A stretch of 40,715 bases of DNA, from positions 1-40,715 of the forward strand of contig DASRJH010000243.1 of NCBI GenBank assembly GCA_035649575.1, in the 5' to 3' direction. This document shows positions 1-9,222 of the stretch, piece by piece (the first letter of the stretch is position 1; every line of letters starts with the position of its first letter). The notes under the pieces were generated by a model. It made no database searches. It was given only the letters and a program-made list of their open reading frames with translations, and was not told the DNA's origin. The DNA comes from DASVAL01 sp035649575. GTDB lineage: Bacteria; Planctomycetota; UBA1135; UBA2386. Position numbers and translations under genes: made by a program.

Positions 1-136
1 CGACGGCCGGCAGACGCTCGGCGTAGAACGAGAGCATCGCATCCTTGCCGAGGTCGTCGGGGTAGAAGCTCGGTCGCCACTCGTCGTAGCTGAAGCCGCT
101 CGTGCCGACGTGAAACGCGGTGCCGGATGCGCCCAT
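1..136 (-). CDS. DUF72 (YecE-like) domain protein, N-terminal part only
   Basis: The minus strand from an ATG at 136 stays open to the window edge and encodes about 45 residues. The segment FHVGTSGFSYDEW, then PSFYP and MLSFYAERLPAV, matches the start of the DUF72/YecE family, a TIM-barrel-like family of unknown biochemical role whose members begin with a GTSGW.Y..W...FYP pattern. Most of the protein lies outside the window, so neither length nor completeness can be judged. The gene is divergent from the secreted-protein gene at 348. The identification rests on the motif order; the start is the first ATG before the conserved GTSG motif. Confidence 0.75.
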   Translation of the reverse strand, partial: MGASGTAFHVGTSGFSYDEWRPSFYPDDLGKDAMLSFYAERLPAV

Positions 137-288
137 GGCGAACAACGCTACCGCGAGTTCGGGCTTCTACATCCGACGCGCGCGCGAACACGAAGCAACT
201 CGGCGCGCGCCAACGCCCTATGCAACTCGGCAGAGAGTAATCGGCGTCGCACGCTGCAATCGCCGCAGGGTGCACTCCCCTGGGACAC

Positions 289-315
289 TCGACGGCGCAG
301 CGATCCTGGTAGGCT
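289..315 (+). promoter_or_regulatory. Weak candidate promoter of the first secreted-protein gene
   Basis: TAGGCT at 310-315 resembles a -10 box and is identical to the hexamer in front of the debranching-enzyme gene. A poor -35 candidate, TCGACG, lies at 289-294 with only 15 bp spacing. The start codon follows 32 nt after the hexamer. The rest of 137-347 shows no gene; a 10-mer GCAACTCGGC occurs twice in it. Confidence 0.25.
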
Positions 316-347
316 GATCCGGTCTGTCCGCGTCCCTGCAACCCACC

Positions 348-1976
348 ATGCCAAGAACTCTACGCTCGTTCGTTCTCTCGACTCTCGTCGCCGGCTCGGC
401 CGTCGGCCAGTGCGCCTCCTTGGCTACGCCGACACCGGGGGGCAACTCGCAGCACGGCTCGATGTTCGACGTCGTGAACGTCGCCGCCACGAGCATCAGC
501 ATCGGCAGCTTCGACCAGTGTTTCCACGCGGCCGGTTCGAGCAACGTGTACGTCTACACGAAGACCGGCACGTGGAGCGGTTTCGAGAACACACCAGCCG
601 CATGGACCCTCGTCGGTGGGCCCGTCGTGACAACGCACGGCACAGCACCGACGCTCGACCCGATCCCGCTGCCGATCAACGTCACCATCCCGCAAGGGGC
701 GACGCAGGCTTTCTACATCACGACCGACACCCTGAGCAGCATCGAGTACACCAGCGGCATCGGCGTCCAGGTCGGCGCGATCATCGCCTCGAATTCCGAC
801 CTCCAGGTGCTCGGCGGCATCGGCAAGGCCTACCCATTCGCCGCTTCCTTCGGTCTGCCGACGCAGGGCCGGCTGTGGCATGGCCGCATCAACTACTGTC
901 CGATCATCGTCGGCACCGTGTTCGCGACCAACACGACGCTCGGCGCCGGCTGCGGCAGCAGCTACGCCTCGTTCTACGAGAACTTCCCCGACCCCCCGAC
1001 GGGCTTCGACCTCGGCAACACGAGCTTCACGATGACGCCGGCGGGCGGCGGCGGCTACGTCGTCGGCACAGGGGGAGCTTTCATCCCCGTGGGCGCGACG
1101 AGCACTCCGCTGGTGATCGCTGTCGGCGACGATGTCGAGCAGACGGTCACCCTCACAGCGATGGGCCCCTTCCCGACGGCGACGGGCCCCGCGACCAGCC
1201 TCACGGTCTGTTCGAACGGATTCGTGTCGACTGGCAGCGGCAACGGCATCAACTGGTCGCCAACCGTCCCCGAGTTCCTCAACTCGTCACAGCATTGCTG
1301 GCGTGTGTGGCACGACTTCTCGAACCAGCTCGGCGGCTCCGTCAAGTTCGAGGAGAGCGCAACGGTGAGCGTGATCACGTGGGACAACGTCCGCCAATGG
1401 AACGGCACCGGGCCGCTGGACGACAGCACGTTCCAGTTGCAGTTCTACCCCTCGGGCGCAGTCACCTTCGCCTTTGCGACGATGTCCACGACGAACACCT
1501 CGGGCACCGGCTACCTCGTCGGCTATTCGCCCGGCGGCAACTCCATCGACCCCGGCAGCGTCGACCTCTCGGCGACACTCGGTGCCAGCATCACCACGCA
1601 TGCCACCGATGGCCTGCCGCTGACGCTCGCTGCAACGAACCGTCCGATCACGAACACGAACTGGACGCTCGCGGTGAGCAACATCCCGGCGACCGGAGTC
1701 TTCGGCATCAGCATCTACGGCATTGCCGACCCGGGCATCCCGGACCTGTTCTTCCTCGGCATGCCCGGCTGCCAGTTGCGCAGCACGCTCGACGCGCTCG
1801 ATGGCCCGTGGTTTCCCTCCGGCCCGACCAAGAACTACAGCTTCGCGGTCCCGAACAGCCCGTCTGTCCTCAATTTCCACCTGTTCACCCAGGCCATCGT
1901 CTGGACGCTGCCGGCGCTGAACCCGTTTGGCGCCATCACGAGCGGTGGCATCGAAGGCATGATCGGCGATTACTGA
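348..1976 (+). CDS. Secreted Cys-containing beta-rich protein, copy 1 of a tandem pair
   Basis: A 542-residue protein of unknown function. It starts with a clear signal peptide (basic MPRTLR, hydrophobic run, SAVGQ cleavage-type motif before Cys22), so it is exported. The body is rich in Thr, Ser, Gly and aromatic residues with scattered cysteines, as expected of extracellular beta-sandwich modules. A segment near residues 195-205 reads TNTTLGAGCGSS, a motif style common in planctomycetal secreted proteins. The C-terminus has PGCQLRSTLD followed by NPFGAITSGG and ends in IGDY; the same tail occurs in the next gene and, more loosely, in the secreted protein at 35274. About six residues in ten match the downstream neighbour over the full length, which indicates tandem duplication. 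No catalytic motif is seen. A structural, adhesive or surface role is inference only. Confidence 0.85.
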   Translation: MPRTLRSFVLSTLVAGSAVGQCASLATPTPGGNSQHGSMFDVVNVAATSISIGSFDQCFHAAGSSNVYVYTKTGTWSGFENTPAAWTLVGGPVVTTHGTAPTLDPIPLPINVTIPQGATQAFYITTDTLSSIEYTSGIGVQVGAIIASNSDLQVLGGIGKAYPFAASFGLPTQGRLWHGRINYCPIIVGTVFATNTTLGAGCGSSYASFYENFPDPPTGFDLGNTSFTMTPAGGGGYVVGTGGAFIPVGATSTPLVIAVGDDVEQTVTLTAMGPFPTATGPATSLTVCSNGFVSTGSGNGINWSPTVPEFLNSSQHCWRVWHDFSNQLGGSVKFEESATVSVITWDNVRQWNGTGPLDDSTFQLQFYPSGAVTFAFATMSTTNTSGTGYLVGYSPGGNSIDPGSVDLSATLGASITTHATDGLPLTLAATNRPITNTNWTLAVSNIPATGVFGISIYGIADPGIPDLFFLGMPGCQLRSTLDALDGPWFPSGPTKNYSFAVPNSPSVLNFHLFTQAIVWTLPALNPFGAITSGGIEGMIGDY

Positions 1977-2020
1977 CGCCGTCGACGATGCTGATTGCCG
2001 CAGACTGATTGACTGATTGC

Positions 2021-2029
2021 AGGGAAAGG
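2021..2029 (+). promoter_or_regulatory. Shine-Dalgarno tract deciding a TTG start at 2039
   Basis: AGGGAAAGG at 2021-2029 lies 9 nt before a TTG at 2039. Starting there gives a normal signal peptide, whereas the more upstream in-frame TTG at 2009 lies before this tract and would add ten charged residues. Three CTGATTG copies (1991, 2005, 2013) precede the tract; their meaning is unknown. Confidence 0.55.
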
Positions 2030-2038
2030 CGATCCCGC

Positions 2039-3703
2039 TTGCACCGCACCCTGACCCGCACCGTGCCAACCTCCTTGCTCTGCTCGTTTCTCGCGACGCT
2101 CACGGCCGGATCGGCCGTGGGCCAGTGTTTCACCGTCACATCGACCTCGGCGGGCGGCAACAGCAACGATGGGACGATGTTCGACATCGTGAACACCTCC
2201 GCCAGCGGCATCACGATCGGCAGCTTCGACCAGGCCTTTGGCGTGCCCGGCACGTCGAGCATGTTCGTCTACACGAAGGCCGGCACCTGGAACGGATTCG
2301 AGTCCACTCCGGCCGCGTGGACTCTCGTCGGTTCGAACCCCTCAGTGGTGCACAGCGCCTTTCCTGCGATCGACCCGGTCGCGATCCCCATCGGCGTTGC
2401 GATCGGGCCAGGTGCGACCCAGGCGTTCTACATCACGTGCGATGCTCCCTCGCCGAACGTCGCATACACGAATGGTGTCGGCCAGGTCGGCGCCGTGATC
2501 GCGTCGAATGTCGACCTGCTGGTGCGATGTGGTGTCGGCAAGGCCTACCCGTTCGGCACCACCTTCGGCCTGCCGACGGCCGGCCGCCCGTGGATCGGTC
2601 GCGTGCAGTATTGCCCGGCAGGCCCCGGCACGGTGCTCGCCACCAACACGACTCTCGGCGTCGGCTGCATCAGCAAGTACACGTCGTTCTACGAGCTCTT
2701 CCCGGTCCCACCGACGGGCTTCGACCTCGGCAACACGAGCATCACGATGACCCCGTCGGGAGGCGGCTATTCCGTCACCAGCGGGGGCGCCTTCCTCCCG
2801 GTGGGCTCGACGAGCACACCGGCCGTGGTCGCCGTCGGTGACGACGTCGAGGTATCGGTCCACCTCACTGCGATGGGCCCCTTCCCGACGAACAACGGCC
2901 CCGTGACCACCCTCACGGTCTGCTCGAATGGCTTCGTGTCGGCGGGGTTCGGCAACGGCGTCGCCTGGGCACCGATCGTCAGCGAGTTCCTCGATGCGCC
3001 CGTGACTTGCTGGCGTTGCTGGCACGACTTCTCCAACGTGCTCGGCGGCTCGATCAAGTACGAACAGAGCGCGACCGTGAGCGTGCTCACGTGGGACCAC
3101 GTCCGCAGCTTCGGGGGCACGGGCCCACTCGACGACAGCACGTGGCAGCTCCAGTTCTACCCCTCGGGCACGGTCGTCTTCGCGTTCGCGACGATGTCCA
3201 CCACGAGCTCGGCCACCATCGGCGCCGGCGCCGCCTACCTCGTCGGCTACTCGCCCGGTGGCTCCTCCGTCGACCCCGGCAGCGTCGACCTCTCCGCGAC
3301 GCTGGCCAGCGGTTCGATCACCACGTATGGCGCCGACGTCGCGCCGCTCGCGCTCGCCGCAATCAACCGCCCGATCACCAACACGAGCTGGAACCTCGCG
3401 GTGAGCAACATCCCGGCGACGGGATTCTTCGGCGTCACCCTCTACGGCATCGCCGACCCGGGCATCCTGAACCTGTCCTTCCTGGGTTTGCCGGGCTGCC
3501 AGCTGCGCAGCACGATCGACCTGATCGATGGCCCGTGGTTCATCACGGGCGCGACCAAGAACTACAGCTTCGTGATCCCGAACAACCCGGCCGTGGTCAA
3601 CTTCCACCTGTTCACGCAGGCGATGGTGTGGCTCGTGCCGCCGCAGAATCCGTTCGGCGCCATCACGAGCGGCGGCGTCGATGGCAGGATCGGAGATTAC
3701 TGA
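2039..3703 (+). CDS. Secreted Cys-containing beta-rich protein, copy 2 of a tandem pair
   Basis: A protein of about 554 residues, paralogous along its whole length to the preceding gene. The chosen TTG start follows a good ribosome binding site and gives a signal peptide with hydrophobic core LLCSFLATLTAGSA and cleavage near VGQ. Shared blocks include FDQ...YTK.GTW.GFE, the PPTGFDLGNTS segment, CW..WHDFSN.LGGS, LDDST.QLQFYPSG, YLVGYSPGG and the tail GLPGCQLRSTID...NPFGAITSGG...IGDY. The two genes are 62 nt apart on one strand and probably co-transcribed. It ends 21 nt from the convergent glycogen operon, with no obvious terminator in that short gap. Function unknown; likely an extracellular or surface protein. 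Confidence 0.85.
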   Translation: MHRTLTRTVPTSLLCSFLATLTAGSAVGQCFTVTSTSAGGNSNDGTMFDIVNTSASGITIGSFDQAFGVPGTSSMFVYTKAGTWNGFESTPAAWTLVGSNPSVVHSAFPAIDPVAIPIGVAIGPGATQAFYITCDAPSPNVAYTNGVGQVGAVIASNVDLLVRCGVGKAYPFGTTFGLPTAGRPWIGRVQYCPAGPGTVLATNTTLGVGCISKYTSFYELFPVPPTGFDLGNTSITMTPSGGGYSVTSGGAFLPVGSTSTPAVVAVGDDVEVSVHLTAMGPFPTNNGPVTTLTVCSNGFVSAGFGNGVAWAPIVSEFLDAPVTCWRCWHDFSNVLGGSIKYEQSATVSVLTWDHVRSFGGTGPLDDSTWQLQFYPSGTVVFAFATMSTTSSATIGAGAAYLVGYSPGGSSVDPGSVDLSATLASGSITTYGADVAPLALAAINRPITNTSWNLAVSNIPATGFFGVTLYGIADPGILNLSFLGLPGCQLRSTIDLIDGPWFITGATKNYSFVIPNNPAVVNFHLFTQAMVWLVPPQNPFGAITSGGVDGRIGDY

Positions 3704-3724
3704 GAAACAGCCGCGAGGCCCATT

Positions 3725-6700
3725 TCACGCCCACAACACGAGCCCGCGCACCTTGGCATCGTGACCGCCGTTGCCGACCACGCGCACGCGCATGCCGTGC
3801 TGGTAGTGACCCGCGTGTTCGACGCGATACCCGCCGTCGAATGCATGCACGGTGCCGCGTACGACCCCGCGGTGCTCGAGGGGCACCACGACGATGTCGA
3901 GCCGGGCAGAACCGTCGCCATGGCTGACCACGAGCTCGGCCACCACGTCCGAAGGCAGCAGCGCGCCGAGATCGACCTCGAGGTGCACATCGAGGTGCTG
4001 GCCGACCTTGAAATCGCTGAGCTCGACCGTCGTGGCCGCCGTGATGCGCAACTTCTCGAACCCGGTGCGCAAGCGCAGGAAGTCCTTGGCGCGCTCGAGC
4101 GCCGGGACCTTCTTCTCGGCCTGCAGCATGAAGTAGTTCCTGGCCAGCGACAGGTAGGCGAGCCGCAGGTAGTCGGCGACCACGCGGTCGGAGTTGAACA
4201 CGACCGGGATGCTCTCGAGGTCGTGCACCATCATCTCGGTCCATGAGGTCGGCAGGCCGTTGGCGTCGCGCGTGAAGTAGAACGGCACGACCTCCTCTTC
4301 GAGCAGCCGGTAGAGCGCTGCCGCGTCGGCCTGGTTCTGCAGTTCGTGGCTACCGTAGACCTGCGAGCCGCCGATGGTCCAGCCGTTGCCGCCGTCGGCA
4401 GCTTCGGGCCACCAGCCGTCGGCGATCGAGAGGTTCAGCACGCCGTTGGCCGCTGCCTTCATGCCCGAAGTGCCGCTGGCCTCTTCCATGCGGGTCGGCG
4501 TGTTGACCCACACGTCGACTCCCTGCACGAGCGCCTTGCCGACCGACATGTCGTAGTCCTCGACGAAGAACACGTGGCCGATGAACTCTGGTGAGCGCGC
4601 GATCTGCACGATCGACTTCAGGATGTCCTGACCGATGCGATCGCGCGGATGCGCCTTGCCGGCCACGAGCACACGCACGGGTAGCTCGGCGTCCGACAGG
4701 ATCTTGCGCAGCCGCTCGGGATCCGAGAACAGCAGGTGCGCGCGTTTGTAGGGCGCGAACCGGCGCGCGAAACCGAGATAGAGCGCCTTCTCGTCGAGAC
4801 CCGCGAGCATCGCACTCAATACCACGGGGCTGTCGCCGCGCGCGTGGAACTGGCGCGTCAACGCGGTGCGCACCGTGTCGAGCATGACCCTCTTGCTGGC
4901 CTGGCGCACGCGCCAGAGCTGGGCGTGGTCGAGGGCACCCGCGTTCGTGAAGTCGTCAGGGCGCAGCGTCTCGTCGTCGCTGCGCAGCAGGCGCTTGATG
5001 CCGGGCTGGGTCCAGGTCGCCAGGTGCACGCCGTTCGTGACAGTGGAGACCGGGACCTCGTTCTCGAGCAGGCCGGGCCAGAACGCGTGCAACAGCTTGC
5101 GCGAGGCAACGCCGTGCAGCTTGCTGACGCCGTTCACGAAGCTGGCGAAGTTCATCGCCAGATACGTCATGTTGAATTCGTTCGAGCCCCCGCTCGCCTG
5201 CCCGAGCGCGAAGAAGCGATCCCATGGCAGGCCGACCCACTCCTCGGCGTCGCCGAAGTAGCGGCGCATCAGGTCCTCGGCGAAGCGGTCGTGGCCGGCC
5301 GGTACCGGCGTGTGGGTCGTGAACAGCGACGTCGCCGACACGTATTCGCGCGCGGCTTCGAACGGCAGGCCTTCGCCGCGCACGAGCCTGCTCACGCGCT
5401 CGAGCGTCAGGAAGGCCGCGTGCCCTTCGTTCATGTGATAGACCGCGGGACCGATGCCCATCGCGCGCAGCAACCGCACGCCACCGCGGCCCAGCACGAT
5501 CTCCTGCCTGATGCGCATCTCGACGTCGCCGCCGTAGAGGTTGCGCGTGATGTCGCGATCCTCGGGCCGGTTCTGCTGCAGGTTCGCATCGAGCAGGTAG
5601 AGCGGCACGCGGCCGACCATGGCGCGGAACGCGCGCAAGAACAGCTCGCGCCCCGGCAGCGGCACCGAGATCTCGAGCGGGCGGCCGTCGGGCGCACGTA
5701 CCATCTCGACCGCGAGCTTCTGCGGCCGGTTCTCGCGATCGACGACGATCTGCTGGCCGTCGCTCGACAGCTGCTGGCCCATGTAGCCGAAGCGATAGAA
5801 CAGGCCGACGGCCACGAGCGGCACGCCGAGGTCGCTCGCGGACTTCAGGTGGTCGCCGGCGAGGATGCCGAGACCGCCGCTGTAGATCGGCAGCGACTGG
5901 TGCACGCCATACTCGGCCGAGAAGTAGGCGATCGGGTGTTGCGCGGTGAGCGCCGGCGCACCCTGCGCGTCGGACACGGGCATCGGCACGCCGGCTTGCG
6001 CCATGTAGGCATCGAAGCGTTTGCACACGGCCTGCAACCGGCGCAGGTAGTCCTGGTCCTGGGCCTTCCGCTCGAGTGCTTCGAGGCCGACGCTCTGCAG
6101 GAACGCGACCGCATTCTGGTCGCCGGTCGAGAAACCGGGGGCCAGTTCGCCGAACAGGCCTTCGAGACCGCCGTTCCACACCCACCAGTAGTTGCGCGCG
6201 AGGCGCTCGAGCCCGCGCAGACTCTGCGGCAACGTCGCCGACGCTTCGAACGGCGACATGCGAGGCGTGGTGCCGGAGCCCGGCGAGGGCAGCGCGCGAC
6301 GCGGCAGGCGGAACTGTACGACACCCGACGTGCTGCGCTGCTGCACCGCGAGGATCGCCTTGTCGTAGGCCTCGACGCAGGAGGCATAGAGGTCCTTCCA
6401 TGCCGTGCGACCCGCGGCAGCCCGGCAGCGTTGGCGCAGCTCGTCGGTGTTGCCCGGCGAAGCGAGGAAGCGCTCGATGGCGTCGACGAGTGCCTGCACG
6501 ACTTCCTTGTAGGGCACGCGTTCGCGCTTCAGCACCGTGATGCCGTCGGCAGGACCGAGCCCCGCCGACGTCGCCCAGCGGCCGAAACCCGCGAGGTCCG
6601 TCGTGATCGTCGGCACGCCGACCGCGAGAGTCTCCTGCGGGGTGTAACCCCACGGCTCGTAGAACGAGGGGTAGACGCCGAGGCTCATCGCCGCGAGCAC

Positions 6701-8014
6701 CGCCTCGCACTCGCGCCCGAACAGACCGTCGTCGAGGCGCAGGTAGATCGGGATCTGCACGACCTTGACGCGGCTGCCGAGCTTGTTGTCGATGCCCAGG
6801 CGCTTGCAATGCGCGTGGATCGGGTCGCGTTCTTCGTCGAACAGGTTGTGCGTGCAGAGGCCGATCGGCCCGCCGATCGGACCACCGGCGAGACGGTCGA
6901 TCAGCTCGGCGCGCATGCCCGAGTTCCCGGCCGGCACGAGCAGGAACACGACGAGTCGCTTCCACTTGCTGCCCTGCGTCGCCTTGCCCGTGCCGTTGCC
7001 CTGCGCGTGGTTACCCTGCGCGCCCTTGGTCTCGAGCTGGGCCAAGGCGTCGAGCAGCAGCTCGATGCCCTTGTTGTAGAACTCGTAGCGGCCCGCGAGC
7101 GCGAGGAACGCCGCATCGGCGACGTCCTCGCCGAGCACCGCGTGCGCGACGCGTTCGAGCTCGCGCCGCATGGCCGACCGATCGCCGGCGACGAGCTCGT
7201 CGACGACGTCGAGGTCGATGCCGTTCGGCAGCAGCGGGTCGACCTTGCGATGATGCAGCAGCTCGGCCTCGGCCGCAGTGATGGCGCTCACGGTCGTGAA
7301 CACGTCGGCCTTGCGCGCACAGACGCCTTCGATCGAGTGTTTGGCCTGCACGCCGTGGATCAGCGCGAGCTCGTCGGGCGTCTTGCCGCCGAGGCCCTTG
7401 TCGCCGGCATTCGGATCCGGCGAGATGCCGAGCGATGCGAGCGCCCTGCCGAGCATCGTCGCGTGCGTCGTGAAGACCGTGCCGATGCTCGGAATGCGGT
7501 CCTGCAGGTAGAGCAGCGCGGCCCCCGTCATCCACTCGTGCGCCTGCACGACGGCGCGGCGATGGAACGGGGCGAGATACTCCTCCCACCAGCGCTCGAT
7601 GACCATGCCGGCCGCGGTCGCGAACAGCACGGGTTCGACGTAGTCCCAGTCGCCCGCGATCGAGTCGACCTTGTGCCGCTCCCAGAGCCCCGACAGGATG
7701 CCGTCCTTCTGCTCGTAGAGACCCGAGAACCCGACCAGGATGCAGCGCGGTCGGCCCGGGATGCGCCAGCGGCCGATGCGGATCGGCACACCGAGCTGGC
7801 GGCACGACTGCATGAAGTCCTCGTAGCCGGGTTCCTCGTCGAACGGTGGCTGCATGCCCGTGCCGCCCGGCAACTGCGGGCCGACCGTGATGTAGTCGTC
7901 GCCGTAGCGCTCGACTGCGGTCACGGCCTTGCTCGTCAGCACCGTGTGGATGCCGCCGACCTTGTTGCAGACTTCCCAGCTGATCTCGAACAGTTGGAAC
8001 GAACGCTCCGGCAT
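3725..8014 (-). CDS. Fused glycogen synthase (GT3-like) / alpha-glucan phosphorylase (GT35)
   Basis: A 1429-residue two-enzyme fusion. Residues 1 to about 560 form a glycogen synthase like the eukaryote-type GT3 enzyme of Bacteroidetes: EISWEVCNKVGGIHTVL near the start (nucleotide-sugar binding KVGG) and the E-x7-E signature in EPWGYTPQE. A low-complexity Gly/Asn/Gln/Lys insertion lies near residues 330-350. From about residue 586 an 844-residue alpha-glucan phosphorylase begins, with an N-terminal DUF3417-type region (LARNYWWVWNGG) and the pyridoxal-phosphate lysine motif EASGTSGMKAAANG. The synthase would elongate alpha-1,4-glucan; the phosphorylase releases glucose-1-phosphate. The ATG at 8014 lies 2 nt after the stop of the GH57 gene, giving tight coupling. 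Both halves keep their key motifs. Such fusions occur in other phyla; whether this one is bifunctional is inference. Confidence 0.9.
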   Translation of the reverse strand: MPERSFQLFEISWEVCNKVGGIHTVLTSKAVTAVERYGDDYITVGPQLPGGTGMQPPFDEEPGYEDFMQSCRQLGVPIRIGRWRIPGRPRCILVGFSGLYEQKDGILSGLWERHKVDSIAGDWDYVEPVLFATAAGMVIERWWEEYLAPFHRRAVVQAHEWMTGAALLYLQDRIPSIGTVFTTHATMLGRALASLGISPDPNAGDKGLGGKTPDELALIHGVQAKHSIEGVCARKADVFTTVSAITAAEAELLHHRKVDPLLPNGIDLDVVDELVAGDRSAMRRELERVAHAVLGEDVADAAFLALAGRYEFYNKGIELLLDALAQLETKGAQGNHAQGNGTGKATQGSKWKRLVVFLLVPAGNSGMRAELIDRLAGGPIGGPIGLCTHNLFDEERDPIHAHCKRLGIDNKLGSRVKVVQIPIYLRLDDGLFGRECEAVLAAMSLGVYPSFYEPWGYTPQETLAVGVPTITTDLAGFGRWATSAGLGPADGITVLKRERVPYKEVVQALVDAIERFLASPGNTDELRQRCRAAAGRTAWKDLYASCVEAYDKAILAVQQRSTSGVVQFRLPRRALPSPGSGTTPRMSPFEASATLPQSLRGLERLARNYWWVWNGGLEGLFGELAPGFSTGDQNAVAFLQSVGLEALERKAQDQDYLRRLQAVCKRFDAYMAQAGVPMPVSDAQGAPALTAQHPIAYFSAEYGVHQSLPIYSGGLGILAGDHLKSASDLGVPLVAVGLFYRFGYMGQQLSSDGQQIVVDRENRPQKLAVEMVRAPDGRPLEISVPLPGRELFLRAFRAMVGRVPLYLLDANLQQNRPEDRDITRNLYGGDVEMRIRQEIVLGRGGVRLLRAMGIGPAVYHMNEGHAAFLTLERVSRLVRGEGLPFEAAREYVSATSLFTTHTPVPAGHDRFAEDLMRRYFGDAEEWVGLPWDRFFALGQASGGSNEFNMTYLAMNFASFVNGVSKLHGVASRKLLHAFWPGLLENEVPVSTVTNGVHLATWTQPGIKRLLRSDDETLRPDDFTNAGALDHAQLWRVRQASKRVMLDTVRTALTRQFHARGDSPVVLSAMLAGLDEKALYLGFARRFAPYKRAHLLFSDPERLRKILSDAELPVRVLVAGKAHPRDRIGQDILKSIVQIARSPEFIGHVFFVEDYDMSVGKALVQGVDVWVNTPTRMEEASGTSGMKAAANGVLNLSIADGWWPEAADGGNGWTIGGSQVYGSHELQNQADAAALYRLLEEEVVPFYFTRDANGLPTSWTEMMVHDLESIPVVFNSDRVVADYLRLAYLSLARNYFMLQAEKKVPALERAKDFLRLRTGFEKLRITAATTVELSDFKVGQHLDVHLEVDLGALLPSDVVAELVVSHGDGSARLDIVVVPLEHRGVVRGTVHAFDGGYRVEHAGHYQHGMRVRVVGNGGHDAKVRGLVLWA

Positions 8015-8016
8015 GG

Positions 8017-9222
8017 TCACTTCTTGCTTTTCTCCAACGCCTCGACGACCTGCGCGCGCAGGTGGTCGAAGGCTGTCATGAGGCTCACGAACGCCGCGTG
8101 CGGCGAATCGTAGGGACTGAAATAGTCGTGCACCTCGGCGTCGCTGTGGTGCTTGGTCGCGACGTAGTAGATGTGGTCCGAGGTCGTGAACCGGCGCCAC
8201 GCGGCCAGCAGATCGGGGCGATCCGCGGCGAGGCCGAGCACGGCCTTGCGCAGCGCATAGATCGCCTCGTGCGCGGCGCGCTGCATCGGGTTGCCGAGCC
8301 ACGCCGACAGGTTGCGTTCGACGTCGGCCCAGGACACCGGTGTTTGGATGTCGAGCTCGCCGGCGACGCCCCGCTCCGCGGCGACCTGGGCCGGCGTACG
8401 GAAGCGGAAGCCCGGCTTGCTGAGCACCTGCTCGGGCAGGTGCTGCATGAACTCGAGGATCCCGGTGTGTTCGCCCTGGTGCTCGCCAAACGTCTCGTAG
8501 TCCATGAACAGGCCGACGAACTGTGCAGGTGGCGGCACTTCGTGCAACCATCCTGCATAGGTATCGGAAAACAACGGGAACGAGGGCCACTTCCGATTCG
8601 AGAACCGGAACGCGATGTCGTCCGACAGCGAGTAGCTGCGCAGCAGCAGCTTGAGCTGGCTGCAGCCCTTGGGCCGATACGGCACCTGCGGACTGCGCCA
8701 GCCCAGCAGCCGGTCGGCGCCTTCGCCGAGCATGCACTCGAAACCGAGCTCCTCGACCTTCTTGCAGATCTTGTTGTCGAGAATCAGTTCGGTGTCGCGG
8801 AACGACGTCGGCGCGCCGAACAAGTCGGTTACGGTCGCCCGCTGCTGCGTCACCTGGTCGGCGAACTCGTCGAGGTCGGTCACGGCGGCGAGGCTGTGCT
8901 GGCTCGTTTCGCACAAGAACTCGACGTTGCCGGTCTCGGCGAGCTGCACGAAGCTGTCGAGCGCGTCGGGGACCCAGTCGCGCAGCTGCTCGATCACGGT
9001 GCCGGACAGCGAGAACGCGCAGCGGAACTGGCCATCCGTGCTCTCGATCGCGTCGAGCAGCACCTTGTTCATCGGCAGGTAGCAGCGCTTCGCGACGCGT
9101 TCGGCCACGAGCCGGTTCAGCGGTTCGTCGAAGCAGTCGAGGCCCTTGATGCGATCGGACGGCTTCCATTTGTGCAGCCGGTAGGGCTGGTGCACCTGGA
9201 AGTAGAAGACGATGTCGATCAC
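8017..9222 (-). CDS. GH57 alpha-glucan-active enzyme of a glycogen operon
   Basis: A 401-residue glycoside hydrolase family 57 protein of the short type found beside glycogen synthase in Bacteroidetes operons. Evidence: VFYFQVHQPYRLHKW at the N-terminus (GH57 HQP region), FRDTELILDN, LSDDIAFRFSN, then FMDYETFGEHQ containing the expected acidic catalytic residue, and a C-terminal SDHIYYVATKHHSDAEVHDYF block. GH57 enzymes hydrolyse, branch or transfer alpha-glucans; which of these applies cannot be told from sequence. With no GH13 branching enzyme in the window, a branching or 4-alpha-glucanotransferase role is an open possibility. The GTG start at 9222 overlaps the upstream stop (GTGA), suggesting translational coupling. 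Alternative upstream starts would lie inside the debranching gene and are disfavoured. Confidence 0.88.
   Translation of the reverse strand: MIDIVFYFQVHQPYRLHKWKPSDRIKGLDCFDEPLNRLVAERVAKRCYLPMNKVLLDAIESTDGQFRCAFSLSGTVIEQLRDWVPDALDSFVQLAETGNVEFLCETSQHSLAAVTDLDEFADQVTQQRATVTDLFGAPTSFRDTELILDNKICKKVEELGFECMLGEGADRLLGWRSPQVPYRPKGCSQLKLLLRSYSLSDDIAFRFSNRKWPSFPLFSDTYAGWLHEVPPPAQFVGLFMDYETFGEHQGEHTGILEFMQHLPEQVLSKPGFRFRTPAQVAAERGVAGELDIQTPVSWADVERNLSAWLGNPMQRAAHEAIYALRKAVLGLAADRPDLLAAWRRFTTSDHIYYVATKHHSDAEVHDYFSPYDSPHAAFVSLMTAFDHLRAQVVEALEKSKK

Noticed and set aside
110..2008. Long plus-strand frame overlapping the first secreted protein in another phase
   Set aside because: Arg/His-rich shadow sequence with no signal peptide or motif; the frame from 348 has both a signal peptide and a paralogue.
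1991..2019. Three CTGATTG copies between the tandem secreted-protein genes
   Set aside because: Only 7 bp and irregularly spaced; noted at the ribosome binding site but not enough for an operator or repeat array.
4736..8113. Long open frame (over 1100 codons) antisense to the glycogen operon
   Set aside because: High GC leaves the complementary frame free of stops; its composition is Arg/His/Ala/Asp-rich and has no domain, while the minus strand encodes clear enzymes.
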